A DNA stretch of 64,000 nt, taken from contig NC_057766.1 of the NCBI RefSeq assembly GCF_010389155.1, positions 43,658,463 through 43,722,462 of the forward strand. The letters run 5' to 3'. Of this stretch, positions 10,142-21,118 are shown in pieces. This DNA comes from Erigeron canadensis. Taxonomy: Eukaryota; Streptophyta; Magnoliopsida; Asterales; Asteraceae. How positions within the stretch are numbered: position 1 is the first letter of the stretch; the number at the start of each line of letters is the position of its first letter. A program made the translations under genes and the position numbers. The notes beneath the pieces are model-generated. The model was not told the DNA's origin. It did no database searches and saw only the letters and a list, made by a program, of their open reading frames with translations.

Positions 10142-12605
10142 GCTTTCACTCTTTCCCTCGACGGTCACATAACCCTCATCCGGTCGGTGTCTTCCTACAT
10201 ATTTCTTCTCCCTGTATAAGGCTCCGATAAGTGTGATTTCTAAACTTGATTCCATGCGTAGAGCTTTCTTTTGGGCGGGTTCTTCACTGAATAAGAAAAT
10301 ACCTTGGGTTTCATAGGACAGGGTTATTTCCCATGTTGACTCGGGTGGACTTGGGTTAGGTAGTTTACAAAGCAAAAATCTTTCTCTTTTAAGTAAATGG
10401 TAGTGGCGTTTTCGAATGGAACCGGATAGTCTTTGGGGCCGAGTTGTTACAGCCATACATGCTTCCTCCAGGAATTGCACTCCCCTACCAGTCAGGAATA
10501 ACCTCGTGGGAGCTTGGAAATCCATTGTTGGATTGAGCTCCCATATGTCCGAGTTTAACATCGATCTTGAGTGCATGTTTTCAGGCGTCTTAGGCAATGG
10601 TGATCGACTCAGATTCTAGATTGATAATTGGCTCGACAACAAACCTTTATACCTCTCTTAACCTGATTTGTTTAGACTAGAGAAATATAAAGATTGTCGG
10701 GTTAGAGATCGTTGTATAGGACAAGGTGCATTTTCGCAATGGGTGTGGTATTGGTCACACCCACCATCTTCGTCTACTGAGTTATATCAGCTCCAAAATA
10801 TGCTTTCTAGGTTACAAGGTGTGAAGTGTTCCACTGCAAACGACTCACGGCTCAGGTCCTTAGATTCCTCACGCGGTTTCACAGTTAAATCCATGAAATC
10901 ATGTATTCAAACAACAACATTTGGACCCAAGCATTAGGTTTTCCCTTGGAACAAGCTCGCTCCTATTAAAGTCAATGTTCTAGGTTGGAGAATTGAAATG
11001 GAGCGCATACCAACATATGATCAGCTCATCAACAAGAACATCCCCATTACATCATCATTCTGCTCCTTATGCAATCTCCACAATGAGTCAACTGAACACT
11101 TGTTCATTCACTGCCAATTTGCGAAAATCCTCTGGAGTTACATTCAATCTTGGTGCAAAACAAATAGCCCAATGATCAATGTCGTTGGACCGATCAAAAT
11201 TAAAACTAAATACCAATAATTAGTACGAGTAAGTAGAGTATCGTATCCACAGGGAATCAAGGGAAAGTGTTAAACAAATTACAAAAGTTAATTGAACTAG
11301 ACATAAACTTAAAACGATTTGATTGATTGATTAAAACTAAAATTGAGCATAAACTTAACAAAATAGACCATTCTCATGCTCCATGCTTTCAAATATGTAA
11401 CCTAACTTATATTCATTGGAAATCACATAGACATGATTCGTTATAACGTTTTGATTGAATGAATTCAAGAACTATACTAATCGGTTGTGATGATTCATGA
11501 TAACGAAAACCGGGGAATTGACACAACTAGACTTCTAATTCATTAAAATAAACTATAAGTTCATAAGAGATTCATTCAATAATCAATGATCAATTAACAA
11601 GTTAAAACCAAATGATAGATGAATTTCATTCAAGTCATGAACAACTAATCATTCAAACAATCCAAACAACATTAGATGTAAAAGACTAATAAAGGATTAA
11701 ACATCTAATCCAACATGGATATGAGAAAGGTTGAACATAAAAGTCTTACATGATTGTTCACATGAGAATGATCAAAGAAAACCTAGCCTATAATCTTCAT
11801 CATTGATTCTTCAATTAAGGCTTTGATCTCCATGAAAATATGAATTGATGATGAAATTGGGGTGTTGTGTGTGTTAGGAAACTGCCCAGGGATGAGAAAA
11901 TATGAAGTGGTTACTTCCAAATTCGTGTATGAATGTGTTATAAACTGAAAAGTAATTAAATCCCTAATTTTCGGATTTTTAGTGCAGCTCTGGCTATCCC
12001 AGACTGCCTCCTGGCCATCCCAGACTACCCTCCAGAAATGGCAGTTTTCCAGATTTTTTCCTTGACACTTCTTGACTTGATTCTCGACTTTGCTTGACTT
12101 CTTAATGATCCATTTAACTTCAATTTGTCACCAAAAACCTGAAACACTTAAACAAACATAAACACGCCCTAATCGTCTATTAACATTCACAAAACATGTT
12201 CGTTTTCATATTTTAAGATTAGACAAATTAGGCGTTTATCACCCAAAGCCTACTAATCTAAAGCAGCTCCTCAAACCCCAGGTTCCCCCGAGCACAACCC
12301 CACGAAAGCAGAGACTTATACACCTTATCCATATCGCGTACTACTGGACGATTTGGAAATGCAAGAACGATTGTATATTCTCTAGAAAACAACCCTCTAC
12401 TCGGTTTGCAATAAGAGACCTCAAAGGCACGAGCTTTCAGTGGTTATCGAATAGATTGACCTCCCTAGGAATCAACTGGCCCAGTGGAGTAGTTTCAGTT
12501 TGTAATTCTTACTTTTATACGTTTCTCTGACCATTGTATGCTTCTCCTAGCTTCTCGCTAGAGTTCATATCAATAAAATTTCTTTTTTAATGTTCAAAAA
12601 AAAAA
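10142..12605 (+). pseudogene. 5'-truncated LINE (non-LTR retrotransposon), interrupted by a solo LTR
   Basis: The + strand encodes the end of a plant L1-type ORF2 with several stops and frameshifts. It includes LYKAPISVISKLDSMRRAFFWAG and GGLGLGSL..KWWWRFRMEPDSLW (the region after the reverse transcriptase, about 10200-10440). The zinc-binding zf-RVT domain FPWNKLAPIKVNVLGWR..CSLCNLHNESTEHLFIHC follows at about 10935-11170. After the inserted LTR (11173-12241) the protein resumes in the same frame with IAYYWTIWKCKNDCIF and stops at about 12529, then an AATAAA-like signal and a poly(A) run at 12596-12605. No reverse transcriptase core or endonuclease is present. Dead on arrival or long decayed. 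Confidence 0.85.
11173..12241 (-). mobile_element. Solo LTR (1069 bp) inside the LINE
   Basis: It begins TG (TGATCA) and ends CA (TTATCA) and is flanked by the 5-bp direct repeat CCCAA at 11168-11172 and 12242-12246. Only one LTR and no internal region are present, so this is a solo LTR from unequal recombination. The minus orientation is inferred from the CCCTGTGGATACGATACTC motif, which lies near the 3' end of comparable gypsy LTRs. Removing it with one CCCAA makes the LINE reading frame continuous. Confidence 0.85.
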
Positions 12606-12609
12606 CTTA

Positions 12610-13901
12610 GAGAAAATGCCACAAATGGTCCCTGTGGTTTGTCATATTCGCATTTTGCCCCCTGTGTTTTTTTTCGTTGCAACCAGTCCCTTATTTTTTT
12701 TGTTGTTGCTAAAAGCCCCTAACACTAACTTCTGTTAAATTTGGCCGTTAAATGAGGGTATATTAGTCTATTCAACTCTATCATTTCTCTCATCTCTATC
12801 AATTATCATCATCTTCATAGATCATCATCATGAACCCAGATCACATATAAAAATTAAATCCACATCAAAACCCAAATTTGAATTGTTAAGCATTTAAATT
12901 CGGTATCACAATATAACACATAATTAAAACCCAACCTAAATTAACTAATCAAAAACAACAAACAAAAATATATTCAAAATCCTAATATAAGAACATTACA
13001 TAATGTGAACACTAGAACACTTACACAGAACATAACATATTCTACATAAAGATGAACTACACTAGCTTTAGATCCACCAAAGACACGTGCATCTATCATC
13101 AAAAATAGGTAATGAAAATATATACTACAATACAAAAACACTCCATTACTTTACTGATAATATCATCAAATTCATGACTAAGTAAATAGAAAGTGAAAAA
13201 TGAAATCTAAATATTTATAAGTCACACAAGCACCCTCTCAATGGAAACCCCATAGATCTGAAGAAACTTTCCATGGGATCATCAATCTAGTCTTTGTCGT
13301 TAATCTAATGCTTGTCGCACCATCACCAGTTCTCCTCACCTTTGACGATATCCTCACTGAATCCTGTAATTTCGTTGCTCATCGTCACCGTCTCAAGTTA
13401 GCTTTACCACTACAGATTGGATTCAGATCGCTTGTTTTTGGCCAGATTTGGGAGGTGGGGGTTTTGGAGAATCTACAATTGATGAAGACGGGGAGATTGG
13501 TTTGGTGGTGGCCTGGTGGGTCGCTTCGATATATCATATAGATATGATGGTTTACAGATATATAGATAGATAGATATTGATATGATTTAGGGTTGGGAAT
13601 ATGTGGTTGGTGGTTCTTGAGAATGAAGACATGTACAGAGTCAGGCACAGATAGGTTTTTTTTATGTATTGTTAATTAAAATACTTTTTATCATATATAG
13701 TCCTTGTGGTTACCAAATGGACGATTATACCCTCGCGCGGTTCACATGTGAAAGGTTTTAATGGCCAAATTTAACAGAAGTTAATGCCAAAGGCTTCTGG
13801 CAACGAAAACGAAAAAGACAGGGACTAGTTGAAACGAAAAAAAATACAGGGGTCAAAATGCGAATGTAACAAACCACAGAGACCATTTGTGACAATTTCT
13901 C
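12610..13901. mobile_element. Non-autonomous MULE with long terminal inverted repeats
   Basis: The left terminus starts GAGAAAATGCCACAAATGG and the right terminus is its imperfect inverse (CCATTTGTGACAATTTCTC). Similarity runs for about 130-150 bp at each end. It is flanked by the 9-bp duplication AAAAACTTA at 12601-12609 and 13902-13910, the hallmark of Mutator-like elements. It landed exactly at the LINE poly(A)/target boundary. The interior (12790-13670) has no transposase; a 77-codon open frame at 13308-13541 matches nothing I recognise. Confidence 0.87.
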
Positions 13902-14169
13902 AAAAACTTATTATGTAAAAACATATTATTACTACTATTATTATTATGTACGTAATGTAATATATAAAAATCGGGTATACGGGTTCGGGGCCGGTTTCAG
14001 GTATACAGGTAAGGTATATGAGTTTTCATATAGAACCGGACTCGGACCCGAACCTGCTATAAAAACTTAAACTATCCTCATACCCGGCCCTAGACCCGCA
14101 TACCCGGCCCAAAAATATCGGGTTTCGGATTTTCCCATCGTGTACGGGTTTCTTTGCCATCGAGATTGA

Positions 14170-15170
14170 TATTGGTATCATTGTTTTTGATTGATTTATC
14201 ACGCTCGATAAACATTACAACATAACATAATGTATGTGTAGATGATACATGAAGGTGATAGATTTATTAAAATATATTAATAGAGGGAGTCTCTTACATA
14301 GTTACACTAAACTCATTATTTAAATGGAAAATAATAAATCCTCTTAAATATGTTTTTTTATAAAAATTTCTAACTATGAGATTATAACAATTGGTAGAAT
14401 CAAATGATAAAATTAAAAAAGAAAATAAGTGATTGTTTTTTTTTTTTTAGGTTTTTTCGAATCGATAGAAGTTTTGTTGGCCTAGAAGGTCTTTTTAGGC
14501 GTCTAGTAAAGGAAATAGAGTTGTCCGGTTTTAGGTTTTTAAAAAGATTATTAGGCAATTTATTAATAACATATAGAATTTTCCAATCTAAATATGAGTA
14601 TATACTAACACTGAGTACTGGTAACTTTTTATGCCTGTTTAGACTTGGAGAGATTTAAAAGGAGACTTGGAAGTGGCAAAAAAAAAAACAAACACACACA
14701 CACAAAATCTTTAATAAAGAAAAAAAGCAGTCAGAAAATTAGCCTTGTTAATTATTTGATAGGGTTACAGAGACAGTACAATTACACCAAGTGTGTCAAG
14801 TCTTTCTCATTCATAACTTTTTTTAAGCTAAAAACAAAACAAAAAACTCCAAAACATTTCTACAGAAAAACGTTTTTCCATAGATGTAAACTCAACATTT
14901 CCGTCATCTTTTTTTCCGGTAACAATGCTCTATTTAATTACACTTACTAATTATCTATCTATATCATTATCAACCATCTTTTTGTTGCATTCTACATTAT
15001 GTATGTATGCATATATGTATGTATAATTTTAACCTTCACTTCTAGACACACTATATGTTTGACTTTCATGTGAAGACGCCATCAGTCATGGTCATGTAAC
15101 ACGTTTAATTGTTGCAATTATTTTAGTACCATTAGTTCAACTTTTTATATATATATATATATATATATTT
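14170..15170. other. Intergenic, upstream of the MYB gene
   Basis: AT-rich with no supported coding region. A (TA)n run sits at about 15148-15168, roughly 190-210 bp before the MYB start codon, and may overlap the core promoter. Confidence 0.4.
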
Positions 15171-15359
15171 CTTATTTTCCTTCCATATATATGGTTTTTC
15201 AATTAAGTTTTTTGACATTTGTTTTTTGGGTGGCGAATTTTTCTATGCAGATACAGAATAGTAGTAGTACAGGGTTGCTGGATTCGTCAGTCTTTGGACT
15301 TAATTACTTTGTGAGAAAAAAGGAGCCGGTGTTGAATGAGAAAAAAAGGGGGGAAGAAA

Positions 15360-16816
15360 ATGGGAAGAGCACCATGTTGTAACAAAGGTGAAGTCAAGAA
15401 AGGCACTTGGACTCCTGAAGAAGATAAATTGCTAGTTGATTATATCACCAACAACGGTCACGGAACGTGGCGTTCTTTCCCTAAACTCGCAGGTTTACAA
15501 GTCGATAGTAATTATTGTTTGCTCATGATAGAGTTGTTACTTAATTATGTTGGTGTATGATCATATGTATATATACGGTGTTTGATATTATAACATGTTT
15601 TGTGTAATCATATCTGTTTCCTGTTGGCTTTTTGGTATAATTTTGGGGCTGATGATGTGTTATAGGACTTCAAAGATGTGGAAAAAGTTGTCGTCTTCGT
15701 TGGACAAACTATCTTCGTCCTGATATTAAACGTGGTGCTTTTAGTTTTGAAGAAGAAGAAACAATCTTTCATCTGCACGGCTTGTATGGTAACAAGTAAT
15801 GAACCCCACTTTTTACCTTGTATATCTTCTTGCTACTTATTTAATGGAACCGTAGGAACAATTCACGGACCTTTAAAGCCACGGTAGAGACTACTTCCCA
15901 AAACTTGTAATACCAATAGATCTTAAAAACATCTTTGGGGAGAACTTTTACTAAAACCTTGAGGAGAAATTTTACAAAAGATTGTCCTTATTTGATCCGG
16001 TCAAATGGTGGTTTCAATATCAGTTTCTGAGGTAACTATATGCATGTTAATGTAGTTTAATTTGTAGTTATGTGTTGTGAACCCCAAACAACTGTCTGTT
16101 TTAGCTCACAGAGGTACCTAAGTCTGTCTACACATTTGGGCTGGACCAACTAACTAACCCATTCTCTGATAGTATTTGTATATTGTGTTTTAAACAGGTG
16201 GGCAGCTATTGCATCACAGTTACCAGGAAGAACCGACAACGAGATAAAGAATTACTGGAACTCTCATTTACGAAAGCGAATCTTTAACAAATGTAGAACC
16301 CTGCAAACCAACCCAGCCACCGATTTAGCAGAGACGAAAGACACGTTACCAACAACTCACCACCGCACACCAGATTTAAAGAACACCCGAGAGGAGGAGG
16401 AGGAGGAGGCTGATGGTGAAGACAGGTTGTCGATGGAACCAATGCTTCTTAGCCCAGCAACTGTCATAAGTGACAGCAATAACATTCTACACGAATGGGG
16501 CACTGGAGAAACATTTGAGAAGCATTTGGGTTTTGACAAGGTGGAAAGTGAAATATCAATTTGTCAACCCGTAAAGATTGAATTAGAATCTGTTCTTACA
16601 AAGCAGCCAATACCTCATCTAGGCGTCACCTCTACTAGTGAATATTCTAGCAATCATGGTGTCAAGGAGCATATCAGATTAAAGGAAGAAGCAGAAGAGA
16701 TAACTAATGATTTAGAGTCTGATGAGAACTCGTGTGAAGAGGGGGATGCATCAGATATAACATTGGATTTGCTGCTCGATTATCCCAACGATGGTGAATA
16801 TTTGCAATATGTATAA
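15360..16816 (+). CDS. R2R3-MYB transcription factor, complete, three exons
   Basis: Exons 15360-15492 (133 bp), 15666-15795 (130 bp) and 16198-16816 encode 293 residues. The 133/130 bp first exons are the classic R2R3-MYB structure. The protein starts [18 protein letters not shown], and R2 covers about residues 14-61 with tryptophans in WTPEEDK, TWRSFP and RWTNYL. R3 covers about residues 67-112, with the first tryptophan replaced by F (GAFSFEEEE), as is usual in plants, and a [18 protein letters not shown] end. The DNA-binding helices [12 protein letters not shown] and [13 protein letters not shown] are intact. The 180-residue C-terminal part is acidic ([25 protein letters not shown]) and may activate transcription. 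Start choice: MGR is the family start, although an in-frame ATG lies eight codons upstream at 15336. I cannot assign a subgroup. It is likely nuclear and sequence-specific. Confidence 0.93.
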
Positions 16817-17103
16817 GGTGAGTTGTGTTAGAACTCTAGCTTGACAAAAAATAATATGAGTACTAGTAGTGTTCACATTAGAACTGAGAGCTTATGTTTG
16901 ATCAAACTCAGTTGATGAATAAAATTGTCAATTCCAAACTTGTTTTATCATAAATAAATGGATAATATACATACATATACATATGCACACAAAATAATGA
17001 AACATTAAAACAATCATATACCATAAGAATGAATGTAAGCACACACCAACAAATAAATTAAATCAAAGGCCTGAAAGACAAATTCAACATTTTATTAGCA
17101 CTA

Positions 17104-18144
17104 CTAAAACCATCCCAGGAGTTTCTTTGGTGTTTCACCAGTAGCCCGACACTTAGCCGCCATCTCTTCTGCCTTGAGAAGCTCTTCTCCGCATTTGGCT
17201 TCTGTGAGTGCCCTCTTTTCTTCTGCCTTTTTGTGAATAAGCGCTATCTTGTTCTTCATCTTTTCGATATACTTGGCCTTCTTTTTCTCCAAATCCTCCT
17301 GCTCACCAATTTCAAAAGCCTAATTAGATCCTATTTATTTCACAATTGCTACTCTGGGTTCTATTTATATGATATGAAAACAAACAAAGATGTCATAATT
17401 GACAAGTATGTTGGTTATGTTCAAGTTTAAACCTACATAGATGTTAGTTTATAGAACAATAAACAAGAATTCAAAACCTTACCTCAATCTTTTTCAACTC
17501 GGCCTCTAGTTCGGCTTTCTTGCTGTTTTCCCATGCTCCGATGGATGATAGCTTCTGTTGAGCTCTGTTTACAATCAAACTATTATCAGTTTTTCCATAC
17601 ATAAACAATACTACTGATCAATAATTCACATAGAATAAGGTGTGTTATTAGTACCTGTTCTCAACTTTAGATTTCTCACTTTCTTCCCATGCTTTAATAA
17701 GTGCCTCTTTCTTCTCTGTTGCTACTTTAGCAAGAACTTCATCTAAACAAGCAACAAGTATATCTTCCCTTAATTAGCTATCAACAATAAATTAAAAATC
17801 TAAAATCATTTTCAGATATAATTTACTTAGATAGATTATATACCTCTGTTGATAGAACCCTCTTTAGGTTTCTCGTCACAATCCTCTGCTGGCTCTGTCA
17901 TATTATCAAAAAAGGAAAGTTAGACGACATAATCTTGATAACAAAACAATACAAAAGGAAGGAGAGTATAGACTAAATTACTTTCGACAACGACTAGAGC
18001 TTTGGCATCATCGACAGGTTTGTCTTCATGAACAAGAGGTTCGACTGGCACTATTGCTTTCTCGTCCTCCTTGTCACATACAACGGGGGCCTCTGGGGCG
18101 CACTCGGGTGCTACTTCAACTTTCTTGGCTTCTTCAACTGCCAT
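17104..18144 (-). CDS. REM: Remorin, five exons
   Basis: Exons 18144-17982, 17894-17844, 17742-17655, 17564-17483 and 17298-17104 join in phase to give 192 residues, typical for group 1 remorins. The N-terminal third is proline/acidic-rich and disordered (MAVEEAKKVEVAPECAPEAP, then VVCDKEDEKAIVPVEPLVHE). The C-terminal domain is a Lys/Glu-rich coiled coil (AWEESEKSKVENRAQQKLSS, IGAWENSKKAELEAELKKIE, KKKAKYIEKMKNKIALIHKK) that drives oligomerisation, followed by the membrane anchor RATGETPKKLLGWF. Remorins sit on the inner face of the plasma membrane in nanodomains and influence plasmodesmata, virus movement and symbiosis. There is no signal peptide, as expected. The last residues contain no cysteine, so the C-terminal S-acylation known for some remorins is not available here. 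The cysteines present are elsewhere in the protein. Confidence 0.93.
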
Positions 18145-18149
18145 AATAT

Positions 18150-21110
18150 CTTTGTTGAATTGAAACTTAGGAGTATTGTTATGAAAAAATAGAAAGATTG
18201 AAATGTGGTTGTAAAGGACAATGAGTATGATAGTCGTTATATATTGATGATGTTTTCAAGTATTGTATTATGAATTGCGTTGGCAAACCCTACCATTTAA
18301 CAGTCTGTTGCTTCTTTTGGTTTCTTAAATTATTTTATTTCAAATTAAAGATTTTTCATAAAGATACCAAGAGCCGTTGGTTGTTTTTTTTTTTCCTTAA
18401 TAAAAAAAGCAGCATGCCACTTTTAGTTGCTTTTTTCTGTTTTTCCTTCACTTTTTTGTAAAAAAGAAAACCATAAAAAACATATTTTCATCTAGAAAAT
18501 TGATAACTATGATTAAGTTAATAGGCTTAAAAACACCTTTAAAAAATAGATGTTGTTATATACTACTATACGAGAAACAAAATCATTAACTAATATCAAT
18601 CACTTTGTGCAATATTTATCATCGTTTTTTTTTTAAATTTTAAATTTCATATATATATATACTCAATAGCAAAACATATGTATGTTGTTGGTGGACATTA
18701 ACATACTCTCTTTTTCGTTGAAAGTTAGATGTTTAAATGATACACTTTCAAATTGCATGTGAAAGATATCGAAAGAGCTTATTGCGAATTTCACAAGACT
18801 CTTTTTTTAAAAACGAACGTATAAGTTGTAAGCCTATAACTTATTTTAAATCATGTTGAAAAGTCCACAAAGAATAGGTAGCACAAATTTAATATTGGGA
18901 TTGCAATCAATATTTGGGTGATTATTGGTCTAACGGGGGATGCAATTGCTGTAAAGCTTAGCTAGAATATGCAATACAGATGATCATATTCATATATGTG
19001 GCAAGACTAAAGTTTGGTTGGTGAGTTTTCCACCCTTGATTCGCTCAATTCCTTAATCTCATGGGTATTTCAATTTTCAGCCCACCTGCAGCCTACTCTT
19101 GTTTTTTTAATTTATAGAAGAATCTTAATCATAATTTAGTATGATCCATATATATGATGATTACATTAAGTTTGGTTAATCATCAAAAGTAAGCGGGTGC
19201 ATTAAGCTTTCCAAAACTTAATGTATCAGTACTGCTGATTATTATATAAAATGAAATAGGTGACGTATATACTTTTGAAGATTATTATATACATTGTAGA
19301 AATACAATTGGCATAAAGAAATGGCACTATCAACTGTCACCAACTCATCATCGGCCATTCCAAGAAAAAACAGAGATGCAGATTCTTTTGCAAGCAATTA
19401 ACTTTGAGATTACCATTTTACAACTAAACAATTTAGTACTTAATTTGCATTTCTAACCCATAAATATGACTTTCTTTATTTTAAAAACTATTGTTGAAAT
19501 AGTCATATTCAGTATATGATGCATAGAGGATGGCTAATGTAACAAATATGACCTCTATAAGTTAGATTTGGCAATAATGAACAAAATATAATATAGAGAT
19601 TTGTTTGTAAATATAACTGGTTGCGTTTCCAAGGCTCGCCTCAACGCGCCACATGAAGTATTTGGCTGTATCGCTATATGATCTGAAAACATTAGTGACT
19701 GTAGTAGCGGAAATGACTGAAAGAAGGATTGAAACCTCATCATGTCGGCGTAGACTATGGAGTTTAAGAGAGGATAAACATTCCCGTTCTATTGGTAGCA
19801 CTGTCCCTATTTGAGAAAGGTGTCAATCTTGAAAGAAAAGCAAGAATTGAAGGTTACATTCAAACATTGTGAAACAGATGAGGGTTAATTTTTGGCATAA
19901 CATAAAAAGAGATTCTGTTGTAGAAATTCCAATGCGGTGGTCGCCTGGACACACAGGAATTTGAAATCATTGGTGGTCTGTTTTTCCACCGTTGGCACAT
20001 TTTCTGACCTGTAACTTGTCCAAGTCACAATAAGAATTTGTTTTCATTTGCTCAAATTGGATGACAAGCTGTTCAATGATATATTAATGGTAGTTAAAAC
20101 CAATTGTTAAAATCAACTAGTCCTAAACATAGTATGGAAAGTATTGTAAAAACAAACACCTTTTCCACACAAAGTGTTCAATAATTCATATATTTTGGAC
20201 AGATGCAACAAAAATTTTGTTAATCACCATACTCATCAAAAGTTGGATGGGAGCAAAGAGATTACACAACCACCGTCAAGGCAGAGGCCAAGTAAAAGGT
20301 AACACAGAGATACAATCTTATAGCAACATATAACTACAACAGACAGAACTCAGAAGCCTAATGCCAAACGAATTTAAGCAGGCCCGACAGGAATCATCAG
20401 CTTAGGGGCAAGGTGCTTGGTATTGTATATTCTAAGTACCTATACGCTATAAGCGAAAACTAGGAAGATATTAATGTTTGTTTTGTGTCGAGATGAGCAC
20501 TAATGGAGTTACCTTAAATTTTTTAGGTGCTTAGTTTACATGTGCCTAACAATAAGTATAAACGGAAATATCCAAGCCTAAACATCTCCTGGGCACTTGA
20601 CACTTACAACTACGTTATAGGTCATAACCATTCGCCCCCATCTTACATCAGCTAGCCGAAGATTAGAGTCACCTCTACGGGTCTACCTATGGAAAACTGA
20701 GCAAAGCTGTGTTATAGTTTTTTGTTTTGTTTCTTTTCACAACTATGTAACTTATTGAAAAAACTAACACAAGAACTAAAAGTTACTAAGGCATCAAAAA
20801 ACACAATTAACAATAGTAAGACCGCAAACACCGCAACCCAAAAAAATAAGTCAACACCACCCTCTAAAAACATCTTAGACACAATGTGTAATAGCGGTAC
20901 ACACCCCTGCCTTCATTTGGCATGACAATCGACACAATGTGCAAAGGGAAATTACTCTACTGCAGTATATTATACAATCTGCAATGCTGTATACTATGTA
21001 AGATACATCATAATATAATGAATCACCAAACACATACATTACCCGTCATATGTTCGATCAATACATAAACCAGACTGGCGCGTTATCATAGATACCAATA
21101 TTTGGACATA
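18150..21110. other. Long intergenic region between remorin and cytochrome b561
   Basis: No supported gene in almost 3 kb. Upstream of the remorin start there are AT-rich tracts. At 19555-19801 both strands have short open frames without recognisable family features. At 20340-20900 there is GC-richer sequence that could be an old repeat or untranslated RNA, but I find no domain, splice pattern or terminal repeat. Confidence 0.4.
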
Positions 21111-21118
21111 AAAACTTT

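Larger units (their letters stand above)
9798..14160. mobile_element. Outer element of a nest: CCGGGT-rich non-autonomous element (hAT-like), split by a LINE
   Basis: The left part (9798-10126) carries GGACCGGGTATGGGCCGGGT and AATCCCGAACCCGG. The right part (13920-14160) carries the inverted equivalents (ACCCGCATACCCGGCCC). Outer edges show GATGGCATCGG at the left and TTTGCCATCG at the right as an imperfect inverted repeat. Removing the material between the 15-bp repeats at 10127-10141 and 13905-13919 leaves an element of about 600 bp. The hAT assignment rests on general resemblance only. Confidence 0.5.

Noticed and set aside
10133..10597. 154-codon open frame on the minus strand
   Set aside because: It lies opposite the LINE reverse-transcriptase-end coding region, and the + strand translation matches the LINE family; the minus frame is a shadow.
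13308..13648. Genes on both strands inside the MULE
   Set aside because: Overlapping opposite frames, no recognised domain; kept only as a note that the interior is unexplained.
19555..19801. Possible gene on the minus strand
   Set aside because: Two overlapping short frames in different phases, no start context, splice sites or recognised domain.
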